Source: Sporocytophaga myxococcoides DSM 11118 (GTDB lineage Bacteria > Bacteroidota > Bacteroidia > Cytophagales > Cytophagaceae). From it: 64,000 nt of DNA. Positions 44,331 through 54,173 of this stretch are shown piece by piece. The stretch spans positions 186,001 through 250,000 of the forward strand of contig NZ_AUFX01000005.1 in the NCBI RefSeq assembly GCF_000426725.1, read 5' to 3'. Each line of letters starts with the position of its first letter. Positions within the stretch are counted from its first letter, which is position 1. A model generated the notes under the pieces. That model was not told the origin of the DNA. It saw only the letters and a program-made list of their open reading frames with translations, and did not search any database. A program made the position numbers and the translations under genes.

Positions 44331-45809
44331 CTAACCTTCTAATACCCAAGTATCTTTAGATCCCCCGCCCTGAGAGGAGTTTACAATAAGGCTTCCCTTT
44401 TTTAAAGCTACTCTTGATAACCCGCCCTTAAGAACAAAGTCTTTATTTTTACCCATCAGGCAAAAGCTTCTTAAATCGATATGTCTTGGTTCAAAAAACT
44501 CAGATTCTTCAATGAAGGTCGAATGTACGGACAAAGACATGATAGGCTGAGCGATATATTTTCTGGGGTTGCTTTTAATTCTATCCTGAAACTCTTTTCT
44601 CTGCTCAGCTGTAGATTTATGTCCCATGAATATGCCATATCCTCCCGATTCGTCTACTGGTTTTACGACAAGGTTTTCCATGTTTTCCATTACATACTTT
44701 AGGTCATCTTCCAGCTCACAGCGATAGGTGTGTACATTTTTCAATATTGGTTCTTCTGAAAGATAATATTTAATAATGTCAGGAATGTAGGTGTAGACAG
44801 CTTTATCATCCACAGCTCCAGTGCCAGGTGCGTTGATGAGAGTCACATTTCCTTCTCTGTAGCAGCCCATTAATCCAGGGATGCCAAGTACGGAATCTGC
44901 TTTGAAGCATAACGGATCAATAAAGTCATCATCTACACGTCTGTAAATTACGTCCACTCTTTTAGCTCCGTGAAGGGTTTTCATGTAGACAAAATTTTTG
45001 TCGACATACAGATCCCTTCCTTCCACAAGTTGAATACCCATGCTTTGTGCAAGAAATGAATGTTCATAGTATGCAGAATTATACATTCCAGGAGTGAGTA
45101 CGACACATGTCGGATTATCTACTCCCTCCGGTGCTACGGATTGAATCATGGATAACAGCTGCTCCGGATAATCATGGACTGGTTTTATGTTGTAGCTTGA
45201 AAATACTTTCGATAAAGTTCTTTTCATCGCTTCTCTATTAGAAAGCACATAGCTTACACCTGAAGGACAACGAAGATTGTCTTCCAGTACATAATATTCT
45301 CCATCTTTGTGCTTAATCAGGTCTGTTCCGGAAATGTGTGTATAGACTTTGCCAGGAGGAGTGAAGCCAATCATTTCCTTCAGGTAATAATTGGATGAAA
45401 ATATAAGTTCAGAGGGGACGATTTTATCTTTTAAAACCTTCCTGTCATGGTATATATCATAAAGAAACATATTGATTGCTCTGTTTCTTTGAATAATGCC
45501 TTTCTCCAGGTTTTCCCATTCTTTTAACGGGATAATTCTTGGGAATAAGTCAAAAGGGAAGATCCGCTCAACACCTTTCAAATTATCCGAATAGACAGCA
45601 AATGTAACTCCCTGGTTGAAAAAGGAAGCCCTTGCAAATTCATTCAGCTTCTTTAAGTCTTGTAATGTAAGTTTGTTGAATAAAGATAAAACTTTCTGGT
45701 AGTACTTTTTTACCTTACCGGTTTGGTCGAAGACCTCATCATAAAGGTTTTTCTCCGAATCGTAGGAGGAGAAAATTGAATTGCCATTGAGTTGGATGCT
45801 GTCTTTCAT
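44331..45809 (-). CDS. Circularly permuted ATP-grasp protein
   Basis: A 492-residue protein of the CP_ATPgrasp (DUF404/407) family, predicted to form peptide or amide bonds using ATP. Family features are FLYDIYHDRKVLKDKIVPSE, HISGTDLIKHKDGEYYVLED, CVVLTPGMYNSAYYEHSF and the ATP-binding VVKPVDESGGYGIFMG. The C-terminal SSQGGGSKDTWVLEG is also characteristic. It is first in the operon with alpha-E, transglutaminase-like and Anbu genes, which suggests peptide tagging or synthesis coupled to turnover (prediction from published gene-neighbourhood work). Confidence 0.93.
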   Translation of the reverse strand: MKDSIQLNGNSIFSSYDSEKNLYDEVFDQTGKVKKYYQKVLSLFNKLTLQDLKKLNEFARASFFNQGVTFAVYSDNLKGVERIFPFDLFPRIIPLKEWENLEKGIIQRNRAINMFLYDIYHDRKVLKDKIVPSELIFSSNYYLKEMIGFTPPGKVYTHISGTDLIKHKDGEYYVLEDNLRCPSGVSYVLSNREAMKRTLSKVFSSYNIKPVHDYPEQLLSMIQSVAPEGVDNPTCVVLTPGMYNSAYYEHSFLAQSMGIQLVEGRDLYVDKNFVYMKTLHGAKRVDVIYRRVDDDFIDPLCFKADSVLGIPGLMGCYREGNVTLINAPGTGAVDDKAVYTYIPDIIKYYLSEEPILKNVHTYRCELEDDLKYVMENMENLVVKPVDESGGYGIFMGHKSTAEQRKEFQDRIKSNPRKYIAQPIMSLSVHSTFIEESEFFEPRHIDLRSFCLMGKNKDFVLKGGLSRVALKKGSLIVNSSQGGGSKDTWVLEG

Positions 45810-46227
45810 AAAAATATTAATTTTCTAATAATTTAATTTTAGCCATTATGGATAATATATCCTAATTTTTTTGGAGTTTTTTTATTATTATCCCCCAATA
45901 AACTTGTTAATCAATTATTTGTTTTATATTATTTATATGGATTATTACTTTTGTCAGATTTGGTATTTATATAATAATAGTAATAATTGTGTTAGTTTTT
46001 AATGAAAAAATTATATTTTATTTTATTAGGTCTTAATTTTAAGTGTAGTTATTTAAAAAGTTATTAATTGAGTTTATTTATGTTAAAATTATAACTTAAA
46101 AACTGTAAAAATCTATAAATATGTGAAAGTATAGTTAATAAGTTAGTATTACATCTCTTTATTGTTTTAGCGTTTTTAAGGCAAAAAATTTTGGGGATTA
46201 AGAATAGAATTTGTTCCTTGGAAATTA
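45810..46227. other. A+T-rich divergent promoter region
   Basis: About 420 very A+T-rich bases between the Anbu operon (minus) and the Crp-like gene (plus). No ORF or strong inverted repeat was seen. Promoters for both directions should lie here; a TAGAATTTG-like element near 46205 is only a weak match. Confidence 0.5.
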
Positions 46228-46797
46228 ATGGAGAGTTTAATAAAGTTTTTCGATCAGGTCGAGCCTCTGAGTGAAAATAGTAAAGATATTTTACGGAGTT
46301 TTTTATATACAGAAAAATTAAAAAAAGGTAACTTTTTTCTGGAGTTGGGTACCATCTGTAATAAGATAGGTTTTGTTAAGTCGGGAATAATCAGAGTACA
46401 GTTTTTTAATGAGATGGGTGAAGAATTTACCAGGTATTTTATTGGTGAAGGACATTTTGCTGTTGATCTGACAAGTTTTAATGATAAAACTCCATCAAAA
46501 GAATACCTTCAAGCTCTTACAGATATGGAGCTGGTTATGATCACAAGAGAAGCAATGGAGTGTTTTGCTGCCAATATTTCAAACTGGAATAGTATTATAA
46601 GAAAGCTCACAGAGAAAGCGCTTTTAGAGAAACTAAAACTAAGTAATGAAATGGTGCTGGATGATGCCTATACCAGATATCAGAAGCTTATGGAAAGACA
46701 GCCAGAAATTGTGCAAAGGATTCCCTTGAATATTATCGCGTCTTACCTGGGGGTTAGTCAATATACATTAAGTCGGATAAGAAAGCGATATAGGTGA
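46228..46797 (+). CDS. Crp/Fnr-family transcriptional regulator
   Basis: A 189-residue regulator with a cyclic-nucleotide-binding-like beta-roll (about 10-120, KKGNFFLELGTICNKIGFVK and EEFTRYFIGEGHF). The C-terminal HTH is short (IPLNIIASYLGVSQYTLSRI). It lacks the Arg/Ser phosphate-binding signature of classical Crp (no RSAT-like motif), so cAMP binding is doubtful; many Bacteroidota members are like this. An SDR enzyme gene begins 70 bases downstream and is a likely target. Confidence 0.88.
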   Translation: MESLIKFFDQVEPLSENSKDILRSFLYTEKLKKGNFFLELGTICNKIGFVKSGIIRVQFFNEMGEEFTRYFIGEGHFAVDLTSFNDKTPSKEYLQALTDMELVMITREAMECFAANISNWNSIIRKLTEKALLEKLKLSNEMVLDDAYTRYQKLMERQPEIVQRIPLNIIASYLGVSQYTLSRIRKRYR

Positions 46798-46867
46798 GTT
46801 TTTGCTAAAAGGCAAAATTTTTTCAGGGTACTTTCTTTTACTTTGCCTTAAATCAAAATTAATAGCA

Positions 46868-47716
46868 ATGACTCAAAAAACGGTTGTGATTACCGGCGTT
46901 TCTTCCGGTATTGGAAACGCTACTGCCAGACTTTATTTATCGAAGGGATATAGAGTGTTTGGATCTGTAAGAAATGTCAATGATGCTCAAAGCCTGAAAG
47001 CCTTATTCGGTCTTAATTTTTACCCTTTAGTAATGGATGTCTGTAAATGGGATGAAATTGAAAAGTGTTCGGAATTTGTAAGGAAAGAACTGAACGGTCG
47101 CCCACTTGATTGTCTGATTAATAATGCTGGAATGGCCTTGGCTGGTCCTCTTGAATATCAGGATATTCAGGAGATACAGAATATATTTGATGTAAATGTA
47201 ATAGGGCTGATCAAGGTAACAAGGGCTTTTTTGCCAATGCTGAAAGTAAAAGACCTGAGCTCAAATAGATCGGGAAAAATAATTAACATCAGTTCTGTTG
47301 CCGGGAAAATATCAGCACCATTTCTAGGTGCATATGCTTCGTCCAAACATGCCGTTGAGGCAATATCTGCAAGTTTCAGAAGGGAGCTTATGCCTTATGG
47401 AATAGATGTTATTATCATTGGCCCGGGTAATGTGCGTACTCCTATTTGGAGTAAAGCTGCAAGGTTGAACGCATTTGATCATACCGGCTATAAAAAGGCA
47501 TACAGAAATTTTATTGATTATGCACTGACAGAGGAAAAAAAAGGGATGGCTCCTGAGGAGATTGCTGAAGTGATATTGAAAGCCAGCGAGACAGGACAGG
47601 CCTCTGTGAGGTATGCCCCAGTAGCACAGAAAGTAATTAACTGGATTTTGCCAAGGTCATTGTCTGATCGGACTTTAGATAAAATTTTCTACAAAAATTT
47701 TAAAATGGGAGTTTGA
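46868..47716 (+). CDS. Short-chain dehydrogenase/reductase
   Basis: A 282-residue NAD(P)-dependent oxidoreductase. ATG 46868 is chosen because the cofactor motif TGVSSGIG follows within the first 15 residues, as is usual. Further motifs are NNAG, the catalytic Ser in ISSVAGKIS and YASSK with catalytic Tyr and Lys. The C-terminus contains GPGNVRTPIW. The substrate is not determined. It follows a Crp/Fnr-type regulator by 70 bases. Confidence 0.92.
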   Translation: MTQKTVVITGVSSGIGNATARLYLSKGYRVFGSVRNVNDAQSLKALFGLNFYPLVMDVCKWDEIEKCSEFVRKELNGRPLDCLINNAGMALAGPLEYQDIQEIQNIFDVNVIGLIKVTRAFLPMLKVKDLSSNRSGKIINISSVAGKISAPFLGAYASSKHAVEAISASFRRELMPYGIDVIIIGPGNVRTPIWSKAARLNAFDHTGYKKAYRNFIDYALTEEKKGMAPEEIAEVILKASETGQASVRYAPVAQKVINWILPRSLSDRTLDKIFYKNFKMGV

Positions 47717-47742
47717 TGCAAGCTATGAAATGAGAAAGCTTA

Positions 47743-48516
47743 CTATAAATGTTTTATATGGTCAGCTTTCTCTTCTTCAAGTGTGGCTTGTCTTATAAGA
47801 AAAGGTTTAGGATTAGTTGCAAAGATTAATAACTTAGTCTCTTCTCTGTTCAGCCTTTCATTGATATAGATGATTCCCTGATTTACATCAAAATCAATTA
47901 ATCCATTTTCACTGAGTGATGACAACTGATTCCATGCGCAGGTTTGCGAATCTTTTACTTCAATACGTTTAAGGGCATAGTTGCTGATGGCAAGTTCAAA
48001 TAGTTTTATAGTGTTTTCCAGTGCTTCTTTTTCTGAATGATAATACCATTTTGAAGCAATATCCGGCATACGAAAAACTTTGCCACTGTTGTAAAAAGTA
48101 ATATCAGGATTTCTTTCAACGGTAAATAAAGGAGGTGTACCTGCAAATTCAAATAATAGATGTGTTCTTATTTTTCCTTTATTAATGAGTTCGAGAATTT
48201 GTTTGTCTGTGGCAGATACTGGAAGTTGAAATTCGAGAGGGTCAAATAAATATTCAATATCCCCATCCGGATGTTCCTTAAAAAGTGCCTTCCCAAATTG
48301 ATCAGAGAAGTATTCATTAACCATTAAAATTCTTTCATCTGAAAGAGTCAGTAGTAGGTCGTAAAGGTGGCTTTCTCTGACTTTTAGAATCCGTAATTCA
48401 TTAAATTTTCTTTCTGCCGTTAGCTTATCTTCACACTCAAACAGGATACGGCCGGGGCCAAGCTCGGCTTTTTCCCTTAAGATTTCACGGATAATAAATT
48501 TATTTTGTTTGTCCAA
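47743..48516 (-). CDS. Conserved protein of unknown function
   Basis: A 257-residue soluble protein, convergent with the SDR gene. It starts MDKQNKFIIREILREKAELG and has mixed helical and beta character without a signal peptide or membrane segment. No motif is recognised. The next small gene lies 50 bases further upstream on the same strand. Confidence 0.6.
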   Translation of the reverse strand: MDKQNKFIIREILREKAELGPGRILFECEDKLTAERKFNELRILKVRESHLYDLLLTLSDERILMVNEYFSDQFGKALFKEHPDGDIEYLFDPLEFQLPVSATDKQILELINKGKIRTHLLFEFAGTPPLFTVERNPDITFYNSGKVFRMPDIASKWYYHSEKEALENTIKLFELAISNYALKRIEVKDSQTCAWNQLSSLSENGLIDFDVNQGIIYINERLNREETKLLIFATNPKPFLIRQATLEEEKADHIKHL

Positions 48517-48566
48517 TTTCTCTATTGTTGTTCATCGGACTAAGATAAAATTATCAAATGTTTTAA

Positions 48567-48749
48567 TTAAATATTTTTTGCTTTAAAAGGAGCTTTTTGA
48601 GGTTCCAACTGATTTTTTGATGGGTGTAAAATCAATTTTGCCATGTGATATATTGATAATACTTCTGATATAATTACTGATAAGCAGTAAATTACAGCGA
48701 ATAGCACACATCTGATTATAATTGAAATAATTCTGAAAACCACTTTCAT
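48567..48749 (-). CDS. Small membrane protein
   Basis: A 60-residue candidate: a hydrophobic stretch (IISIIIRCVLFAVIYCLSVI) followed by a basic, polar tail (LILHPSKNQLEPQKAPFKAK). Its length is marginal, but it is on the same strand as its neighbour and the hydrophobic-then-basic pattern is plausible for a real protein. Confidence 0.45.
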   Translation of the reverse strand: MKVVFRIISIIIRCVLFAVIYCLSVIISEVLSIYHMAKLILHPSKNQLEPQKAPFKAKNI

Positions 48750-48899
48750 AAGTTATTACGTTTAGGCGTGAAAAATTATATGTGATATAGGAACAACCCG
48801 GGAACTTCTTAATTGTTCTGAAGTCTGTAAATATGCTATGGAATTTAGAACAATTCTATAGTTTTATTACTTTTAGAAGTAGAAGCAAAAAGGAGAGAA

Positions 48900-49259
48900 A
48901 TGGAAAAGCATATCCCAAAGATCGAGACAAGATATGATGACATGGCGGGGGCTGTATCATTGAATTTTAATGAAACAATGGATTTTAATGCCTTTTCCGA
49001 ATCTGTAATGGGGATTAATCTTCTTCAATACGAACCTGTTTCTTTGAGGATCTATCTGAATCATAAAGACATGGTAGTTACAGTTTATGCAGTTGATAAA
49101 AAGTTATTAATTACAGAACCTCAGCATGCAGGTAAAATCCGTGTTAAGAAGTTTAAAAAGGAGGTGTCTCCGGAAATTCTTTTTTCCTATATCAGGCAAA
49201 TTGATTTAACTCTTGTAAACGGTGATTTTGACATCGAATCTTTTGAAGTAGTGAATTAA
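48900..49259 (+). CDS. Small soluble protein of unknown function
   Basis: A 119-residue protein (MEKHIPKIETRYDDMAGAV) preceded by an AGGAGAG purine run just before the ATG. No signal peptide, membrane segment or known motif is seen. Composition and codon use look like a normal gene. Confidence 0.65.
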   Translation: MEKHIPKIETRYDDMAGAVSLNFNETMDFNAFSESVMGINLLQYEPVSLRIYLNHKDMVVTVYAVDKKLLITEPQHAGKIRVKKFKKEVSPEILFSYIRQIDLTLVNGDFDIESFEVVN

Positions 49260-49331
49260 TTTAGTTTGTTTTATTGAAATTCCTTACAACAATTATTTTT
49301 AAGAGATTTATTTTTATTATTTGTTTATTAT

Positions 49332-50108
49332 ATGAAAAAGAACATCATTTATTTTTTGTCATTAATCTTATTATTGTCTTGCAGGCCAGATCGTGATCCT
49401 GATCCGGTTAATCAAATTATCGGTTATGCAGACGGATATGATGAATTTGGAAATGACCTCCCTAGTGGTCATAGATTATTTGCTACAGTGAACGGTTCTA
49501 ATTCAAGTGCTGTCGCAGATACTTCTGGTAAGTTTGTTCTCTATAATTATACAACTGCAGGCTCAATAAATATCTTATTTAGTGGTGATGGCTTTAATGT
49601 AATAAGGTATTATGTGCCTAATGTGAGCAGCGGAAATATGCCATTTTATCTTAATAATAAAGATCAGAAATTTAAGTTGTGCCAGCCGTCTACTACAGCT
49701 ATACAAATGTTTACATTCACAACAAATTCTTCTCTTTCAGAAATTAAGGTTTCAGGAAAACTTTCACCTGCAGGTACTCCTGAGCAACCTCGTGGATATT
49801 TGATTTTTGCCAGCAAATCATCAAAGGTATCTTATGAAAATTATGATAAGGTCTTTGGTGTAAATGACAAGTATTTTTACTTTACTAATGAAGCGGGCGA
49901 GGGCTTATATGCTTCAGAAAGTGAAACTTTTACCAAGAGCATTAGAGACATACAGAAATATGGCTTTAAAAAAGGATCAATTGTATACCTTAGAGCTTAT
50001 GGAAGTTCAATTTTTACAAATGCTTATACAGATTTAGAAACTGGGAAACTTGCTTTTCCTAATCTTAACTTATTAGGATCCAATGTAATTGCTGTTCAGG
50101 TTCCTTGA
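49332..50108 (+). CDS. Lipoprotein of unknown function
   Basis: A 258-residue lipoprotein with a lipobox at Cys17 (FLSLILLLSC). The mature part begins with Asp/Pro-rich RPDRDPDPVN and then an Ig-like or carboxypeptidase-regulatory-like stretch (GHRLFATVNGSNSSAVADTS, GKFVLYNYTTAGSINILFSG). No enzymatic motif is present. It is located between an unknown small protein and a histidine kinase. Confidence 0.7.
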   Translation: MKKNIIYFLSLILLLSCRPDRDPDPVNQIIGYADGYDEFGNDLPSGHRLFATVNGSNSSAVADTSGKFVLYNYTTAGSINILFSGDGFNVIRYYVPNVSSGNMPFYLNNKDQKFKLCQPSTTAIQMFTFTTNSSLSEIKVSGKLSPAGTPEQPRGYLIFASKSSKVSYENYDKVFGVNDKYFYFTNEAGEGLYASESETFTKSIRDIQKYGFKKGSIVYLRAYGSSIFTNAYTDLETGKLAFPNLNLLGSNVIAVQVP

Positions 50109-50208
50109 ATGTCATTTAATTATTGGATTAATTTTATTAATATTAGATAGATATCGTTGGTATAACTTTCTGAGTATTTTTTAATTTTAATCAAGTAACG
50201 CAAAATCA

Positions 50209-51840
50209 ATGGCAACCAAACCTTCGCCGGATAAAAAATCTAAACACTCAGGCTTTCTTTCCGGGGAAGGGGAAATGGTATCCCTCATCAGAAAATTTGA
50301 TTGGTCTAAAACCTCGGTAGGGCCAATAGAACAGTGGCCTCAGAGTCTCAAAACTATGGTGTCTATGATACTGTCGTCTAAGTTTCCCATGTTCATTTGG
50401 TGGGGAGAAGATCTTATACAGTTTTATAATGATGCTTATCGCCCTAGTTTAGGTAATAATGGAAAACATCCTCTTGCGCTTGGACAAAAAGGAAAGAACT
50501 GCTGGCAGGAAATCTGGACGATAATCTATCCGCTCATTACTCAGGTGATGACTATGGGAGAAGCCACCTGGAGTGAAGATCAACTTATCCCAATTTACAG
50601 AAATGGAAAATTAGAAGATGTTTACTGGACATTTGGGTATAGTCCTATAATAGGTGATTCTGGGGAAATAAGTGGAGTATTGGTTGTCTGTAATGAAACT
50701 ACTGAAAAGGTTCTTAATTCGATAAACCTTAAAGAAAGTAAGGATCAGCTTCATTTTGCAATAGAGTCTGCTGAGCTAGCAACCTGGGAGTACAATCCTG
50801 TTACTAACGTTTTTAAAAGTAATAAGAGATTAAAAGAATGGATTGGTATCCCTTTGAATACAGAAACAAATCTGGAAGACGCTATTAATAACGTTGTAAG
50901 CTCTGAACGAGAGGCTGTCAGAGAGGCAATAAAGCAATCCTTTGAATATAGCTCTGGAGGGGCATTTAATATCGTTTGCACTATACTCCATCCGATAACA
51001 GGGGTGGAACGCATGGTAAGAGCAAAGGGCAGAACTTATTTTGATCTGAAAGGTGAACCGTACCGATTCAGTGGAATTATTCAGGATATATCTGAAGAAG
51101 AAATCGCTAAAAAAGAACTTGCAGATAGTCGGAAAAGTCTTGAGTTAAGAAATGTGGAATTGTTAAAGATTAATAATGATCTTGATAATTTTATTTACAC
51201 AGCATCTCATGATCTTAAAGCTCCGATATCAAACATTGAAGGTCTTCTGCATGCATATATGATGGATGGGTCATTTGACGAAGAGCAGCAGTCTTTAATT
51301 GATATGATGCTTTTCTCAATTGAAAGATTTAAAACAACAATTAAGGATTTGACAGAAATAAGCAAAGTACAAAGGGGTCTTAATATAGAGCCGGAAGTGC
51401 TTACTTTTTCCGAAATTTATAATGAAGTTATTCTTGATATAAGTGAGCTTATAAAGATTAGTAATGATCCTCTTATTGTAACAGATTTTAAAATTGATAC
51501 CATAAAATATTCCAGGAAAAACTTAAGGAGTATAATTTATAATCTGCTTTCGAATGCATTGAAGTACTCTTCCTCTAAGCGAAGGCCAGAGATACATTTA
51601 TCCACTGAATCTACGGATGACTTTGTGTTATTTACTATTTCAGATAATGGTTTGGGGATTAGTCCGGAAAATCAGCATAAAATTTTTAATATGTTTGAAC
51701 GGGCTCATCAGCATGTGGAGGGCAGTGGAATTGGTTTGTATATCATCAAAAGGATTATAGAGAATTCTGGCGGCAAAATTGAACTTCAAAGCACAGAGGG
51801 AGTTGGTACCACCTTTAAAGTGTATCTTAAAAATTTATAA
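50209..51840 (+). CDS. PAS-domain sensor histidine kinase
   Basis: A 543-residue soluble kinase with no membrane segment. Two PAS domains cover about 50-165 (FPMFIWWGEDLIQFYNDAYR) and 175-300 (LHFAIESAELATWEYNPVTN). HisKA has the phospho-acceptor His334 in TASHDLKAPISN. The ATPase domain contains NLLSNALKYSS, DNGLGIS and GSGIGLYIIKRII. No response regulator follows, so it is an orphan kinase in this window. It ends at a terminator shared with the convergent DUF2238 gene. Confidence 0.92.
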   Translation: MATKPSPDKKSKHSGFLSGEGEMVSLIRKFDWSKTSVGPIEQWPQSLKTMVSMILSSKFPMFIWWGEDLIQFYNDAYRPSLGNNGKHPLALGQKGKNCWQEIWTIIYPLITQVMTMGEATWSEDQLIPIYRNGKLEDVYWTFGYSPIIGDSGEISGVLVVCNETTEKVLNSINLKESKDQLHFAIESAELATWEYNPVTNVFKSNKRLKEWIGIPLNTETNLEDAINNVVSSEREAVREAIKQSFEYSSGGAFNIVCTILHPITGVERMVRAKGRTYFDLKGEPYRFSGIIQDISEEEIAKKELADSRKSLELRNVELLKINNDLDNFIYTASHDLKAPISNIEGLLHAYMMDGSFDEEQQSLIDMMLFSIERFKTTIKDLTEISKVQRGLNIEPEVLTFSEIYNEVILDISELIKISNDPLIVTDFKIDTIKYSRKNLRSIIYNLLSNALKYSSSKRRPEIHLSTESTDDFVLFTISDNGLGISPENQHKIFNMFERAHQHVEGSGIGLYIIKRIIENSGGKIELQSTEGVGTTFKVYLKNL

Positions 51841-51843
51841 TAA

Positions 51844-51876
51844 AAAAGCCAAAACAGCTGATCTCTTTTGGCTTTT
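51844..51876. terminator. Bidirectional terminator
   Basis: Perfect 11-bp arms, AAAAGCCAAAA / TTTTGGCTTTT, separated by 11 bases, between the convergent histidine kinase and DUF2238 genes. Confidence 0.9.
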
Positions 51877-51894
51877 ATACTATAGGTTAAAATT

Positions 51895-52551
51895 TTACGA
51901 ATGTTGCTTTGAGGCACCACCAAATATTTTTTGACAAATGAATACTATTAACAAAATAAGAATAGCTCCGGTGAAAGCAAGTCCCATGTCTTTCTGAGCA
52001 TCCCATATATCTCCTTGTGAACCTAAATAGGCAGCTCCCTGAGAAGGAAATAAAAGATCTGCGACAGCCCATTCTATTAGCTCATACATTGCACTAAAGG
52101 ATAATGTGATCTCAGCAGGAAGCAGCCAGCAGTATTTGTCAGGAAATTCAAATGTATTTTTGAACAGATCTCGCATAGGGTATGCAAGTAAGAAACCAAA
52201 GCTAAAATGAACGATTCTATCATAATGGTTTCTTGATGTATGCAAAATTTCCTGAAGCCAGAAGCCGAAGGGATTTTCGGCATAGGTATATTTTGCTCCG
52301 TAAACGTGAAGGTTAAGATATATAAAAATAAATGTATAGCTAAGATCAGAAAGTCTATATTTTTTGTATGTAAGAAGCAGTGTAGTACCGAATATGAAGG
52401 TCAGAGTATTTTCAAGAAACCAATTGTTTATATCTGAGGTGTCTACCAAAGTCCATAGCCATACTCCCATAAATAACAGGAAGAGTACTAATGGAAATGC
52501 ATTTGATTTTTCTTCCGAGAACTTTAAACTTGAAGCAGTAGTGTAATTCAT
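51895..52551 (-). CDS. DUF2238 (YjdF-like) membrane protein
   Basis: A 218-residue inner-membrane protein with about six hydrophobic segments. The DUF2238 pattern is seen in SRNHYDRIVHFSFGFLLAYP and in the ELIEWAVADLLFPSQG segment, followed by GSQGDIWDAQKDMGLAFTGA. The conserved His and Asp residues in the membrane suggest a metal or proton role, but the function is unknown. It stands alone between a histidine kinase and a trehalose synthase. Confidence 0.88.
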   Translation of the reverse strand: MNYTTASSLKFSEEKSNAFPLVLFLLFMGVWLWTLVDTSDINNWFLENTLTFIFGTTLLLTYKKYRLSDLSYTFIFIYLNLHVYGAKYTYAENPFGFWLQEILHTSRNHYDRIVHFSFGFLLAYPMRDLFKNTFEFPDKYCWLLPAEITLSFSAMYELIEWAVADLLFPSQGAAYLGSQGDIWDAQKDMGLAFTGAILILLIVFICQKIFGGASKQHS

Positions 52552-52711
52552 AATTCAGATTTTCTATGTAACGATTTGGTTATGATAGTATTTCGCAATT
52601 TATATTTTTTTATTTACTGATATACGTATTTTCGGAGAAACTGATTGCTAAACATTTGAATAGCCGTGGGGTATTTTACAGATAAAGGAGAATTTCCGCA
52701 TTACTATTCAG

Positions 52712-54166
52712 ATGATAAAAACGATTGATGTTAATATAGGGGTAAAGCTGGATGATTACGACTTATATGCAACACTCTCTCCCGGATTAAGGGCGTTGCA
52801 AAGTGAAGCTTGCGTATTGGTACCAAAACTGAAAGGAAAGAAAGTCTGGATGATCAATTCGACAGCCCAGGGCGGGGGAGTTGCAGAGATGATGCCTCGA
52901 CTTATAAGTTTGTTTAGGCAGATCGGTATTGATACAGATTGGATTGTTACAGAATCTGATAAAAAGGAGTTCTTTAATATTACCAAAAAGCTTCATAATC
53001 TTATTCACGGGGTTTGTTGTGACTTTGTTTATGAAGAAGAAAGAGCATTGTACGAGCAAGTAAATAAAGAGAATGCAGAAGCTTTGCTCAAATTATTAAA
53101 ACCCCATGATATTGTGGTGATTCATGATCCGCAGCCTGCTGGTATGATAAAATTTTTGAAAGGACAACTTCCTTTGAAGTTTATCTGGAGATGTCATATA
53201 GGAATAGATGAGCATACAGAGCAAACAAAAAATGCCTGGGACTTCCTTCATCCATATACTGAACTTTATAACTTTAATGTGTTTTCTGCTACAGCATATA
53301 TTCCTGGTCATTTAACTGGGAGAGCTTCAGTGATGCACCCCACAATTGATCCTTTGGATCATAAAAACAGATATCTTTCAATTCACAAAACCGTTGGTAT
53401 TCTTAGTAATTCAGGATTGGCAAGGCCTTATCAAGCAGTTCTTACACCACCTTTCGGTAATATGGTTAAAAGACTTCACCCTGATGGAATCTTTTCCAGA
53501 CCATTTACACCCTCTGATCCTGGTTTATTGTATAAGCCATTTGCGTTGCAGGTAGGTCGGTGGGACAGACTAAAGGGATTTATGGAATTGATAAAGGGTT
53601 TTGAATTGATTAAGACTAATGGTGCATATCATTTCAATCACAGACATAGCAAACGATTGGAGATGCTTAAGCTAGTATTGGCAGGTCCTGATCCGACTTA
53701 TGTTTCTGATGATCCGGAAGGTGAAGAGGTACTGGATGAACTTATTGATTATTATAAAAGTCTTTCTCCTGCACTTCAAAGGGATATTGTAATCTTGAAT
53801 TTGCCAATGGAGTCGAGAAAACAAAACCATCTTATTGTTAATGCCCTTCAACTTTGCGCTTCTGTAGTTGTTCAGAACTCGATCAGAGAGGGATTTGGAT
53901 TAACTGTAACAGAAGCAATGTGGAAGAAAAAGCCTGTAATCGGAGGGTATACCTGTGGTATTAATGAGCAGATTATGGATGATATCCAGGGGAAAATTAT
54001 TAAAAACCCAAGGGATCCTGAGGATGTAGCATACGTTTTGAATACTCTGCTTAAAGAGCCTAAAAAAAGAGAAGTCTTAGGGCACAGAGCTCAGAAAACT
54101 GTAATAGATCATTTTTTAATTTTCAAACAGATCCTGCAATGGATACATTTGTTTGATAAGTTTTAA
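52712..54166 (+). CDS. Trehalose synthase-like GT4 glycosyltransferase (TreT family)
   Basis: A 484-residue GT-B-fold enzyme related to trehalose glycosyltransferring synthase, which joins NDP-glucose and glucose to trehalose (or trehalose phosphorylases, which do the reverse). Family features are MINSTAQGGGVAEMM, HDPQPAGMIKFL, RCHIGID and the donor-site motif SIREGFGLTVTEAMWKKKP. The enzyme is cytoplasmic. The neighbouring UspA gene converges eight bases away. Trehalose accumulation would fit a stress-related block. Confidence 0.88.
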   Translation: MIKTIDVNIGVKLDDYDLYATLSPGLRALQSEACVLVPKLKGKKVWMINSTAQGGGVAEMMPRLISLFRQIGIDTDWIVTESDKKEFFNITKKLHNLIHGVCCDFVYEEERALYEQVNKENAEALLKLLKPHDIVVIHDPQPAGMIKFLKGQLPLKFIWRCHIGIDEHTEQTKNAWDFLHPYTELYNFNVFSATAYIPGHLTGRASVMHPTIDPLDHKNRYLSIHKTVGILSNSGLARPYQAVLTPPFGNMVKRLHPDGIFSRPFTPSDPGLLYKPFALQVGRWDRLKGFMELIKGFELIKTNGAYHFNHRHSKRLEMLKLVLAGPDPTYVSDDPEGEEVLDELIDYYKSLSPALQRDIVILNLPMESRKQNHLIVNALQLCASVVVQNSIREGFGLTVTEAMWKKKPVIGGYTCGINEQIMDDIQGKIIKNPRDPEDVAYVLNTLLKEPKKREVLGHRAQKTVIDHFLIFKQILQWIHLFDKF

Positions 54167-54173
54167 CTGCTAA

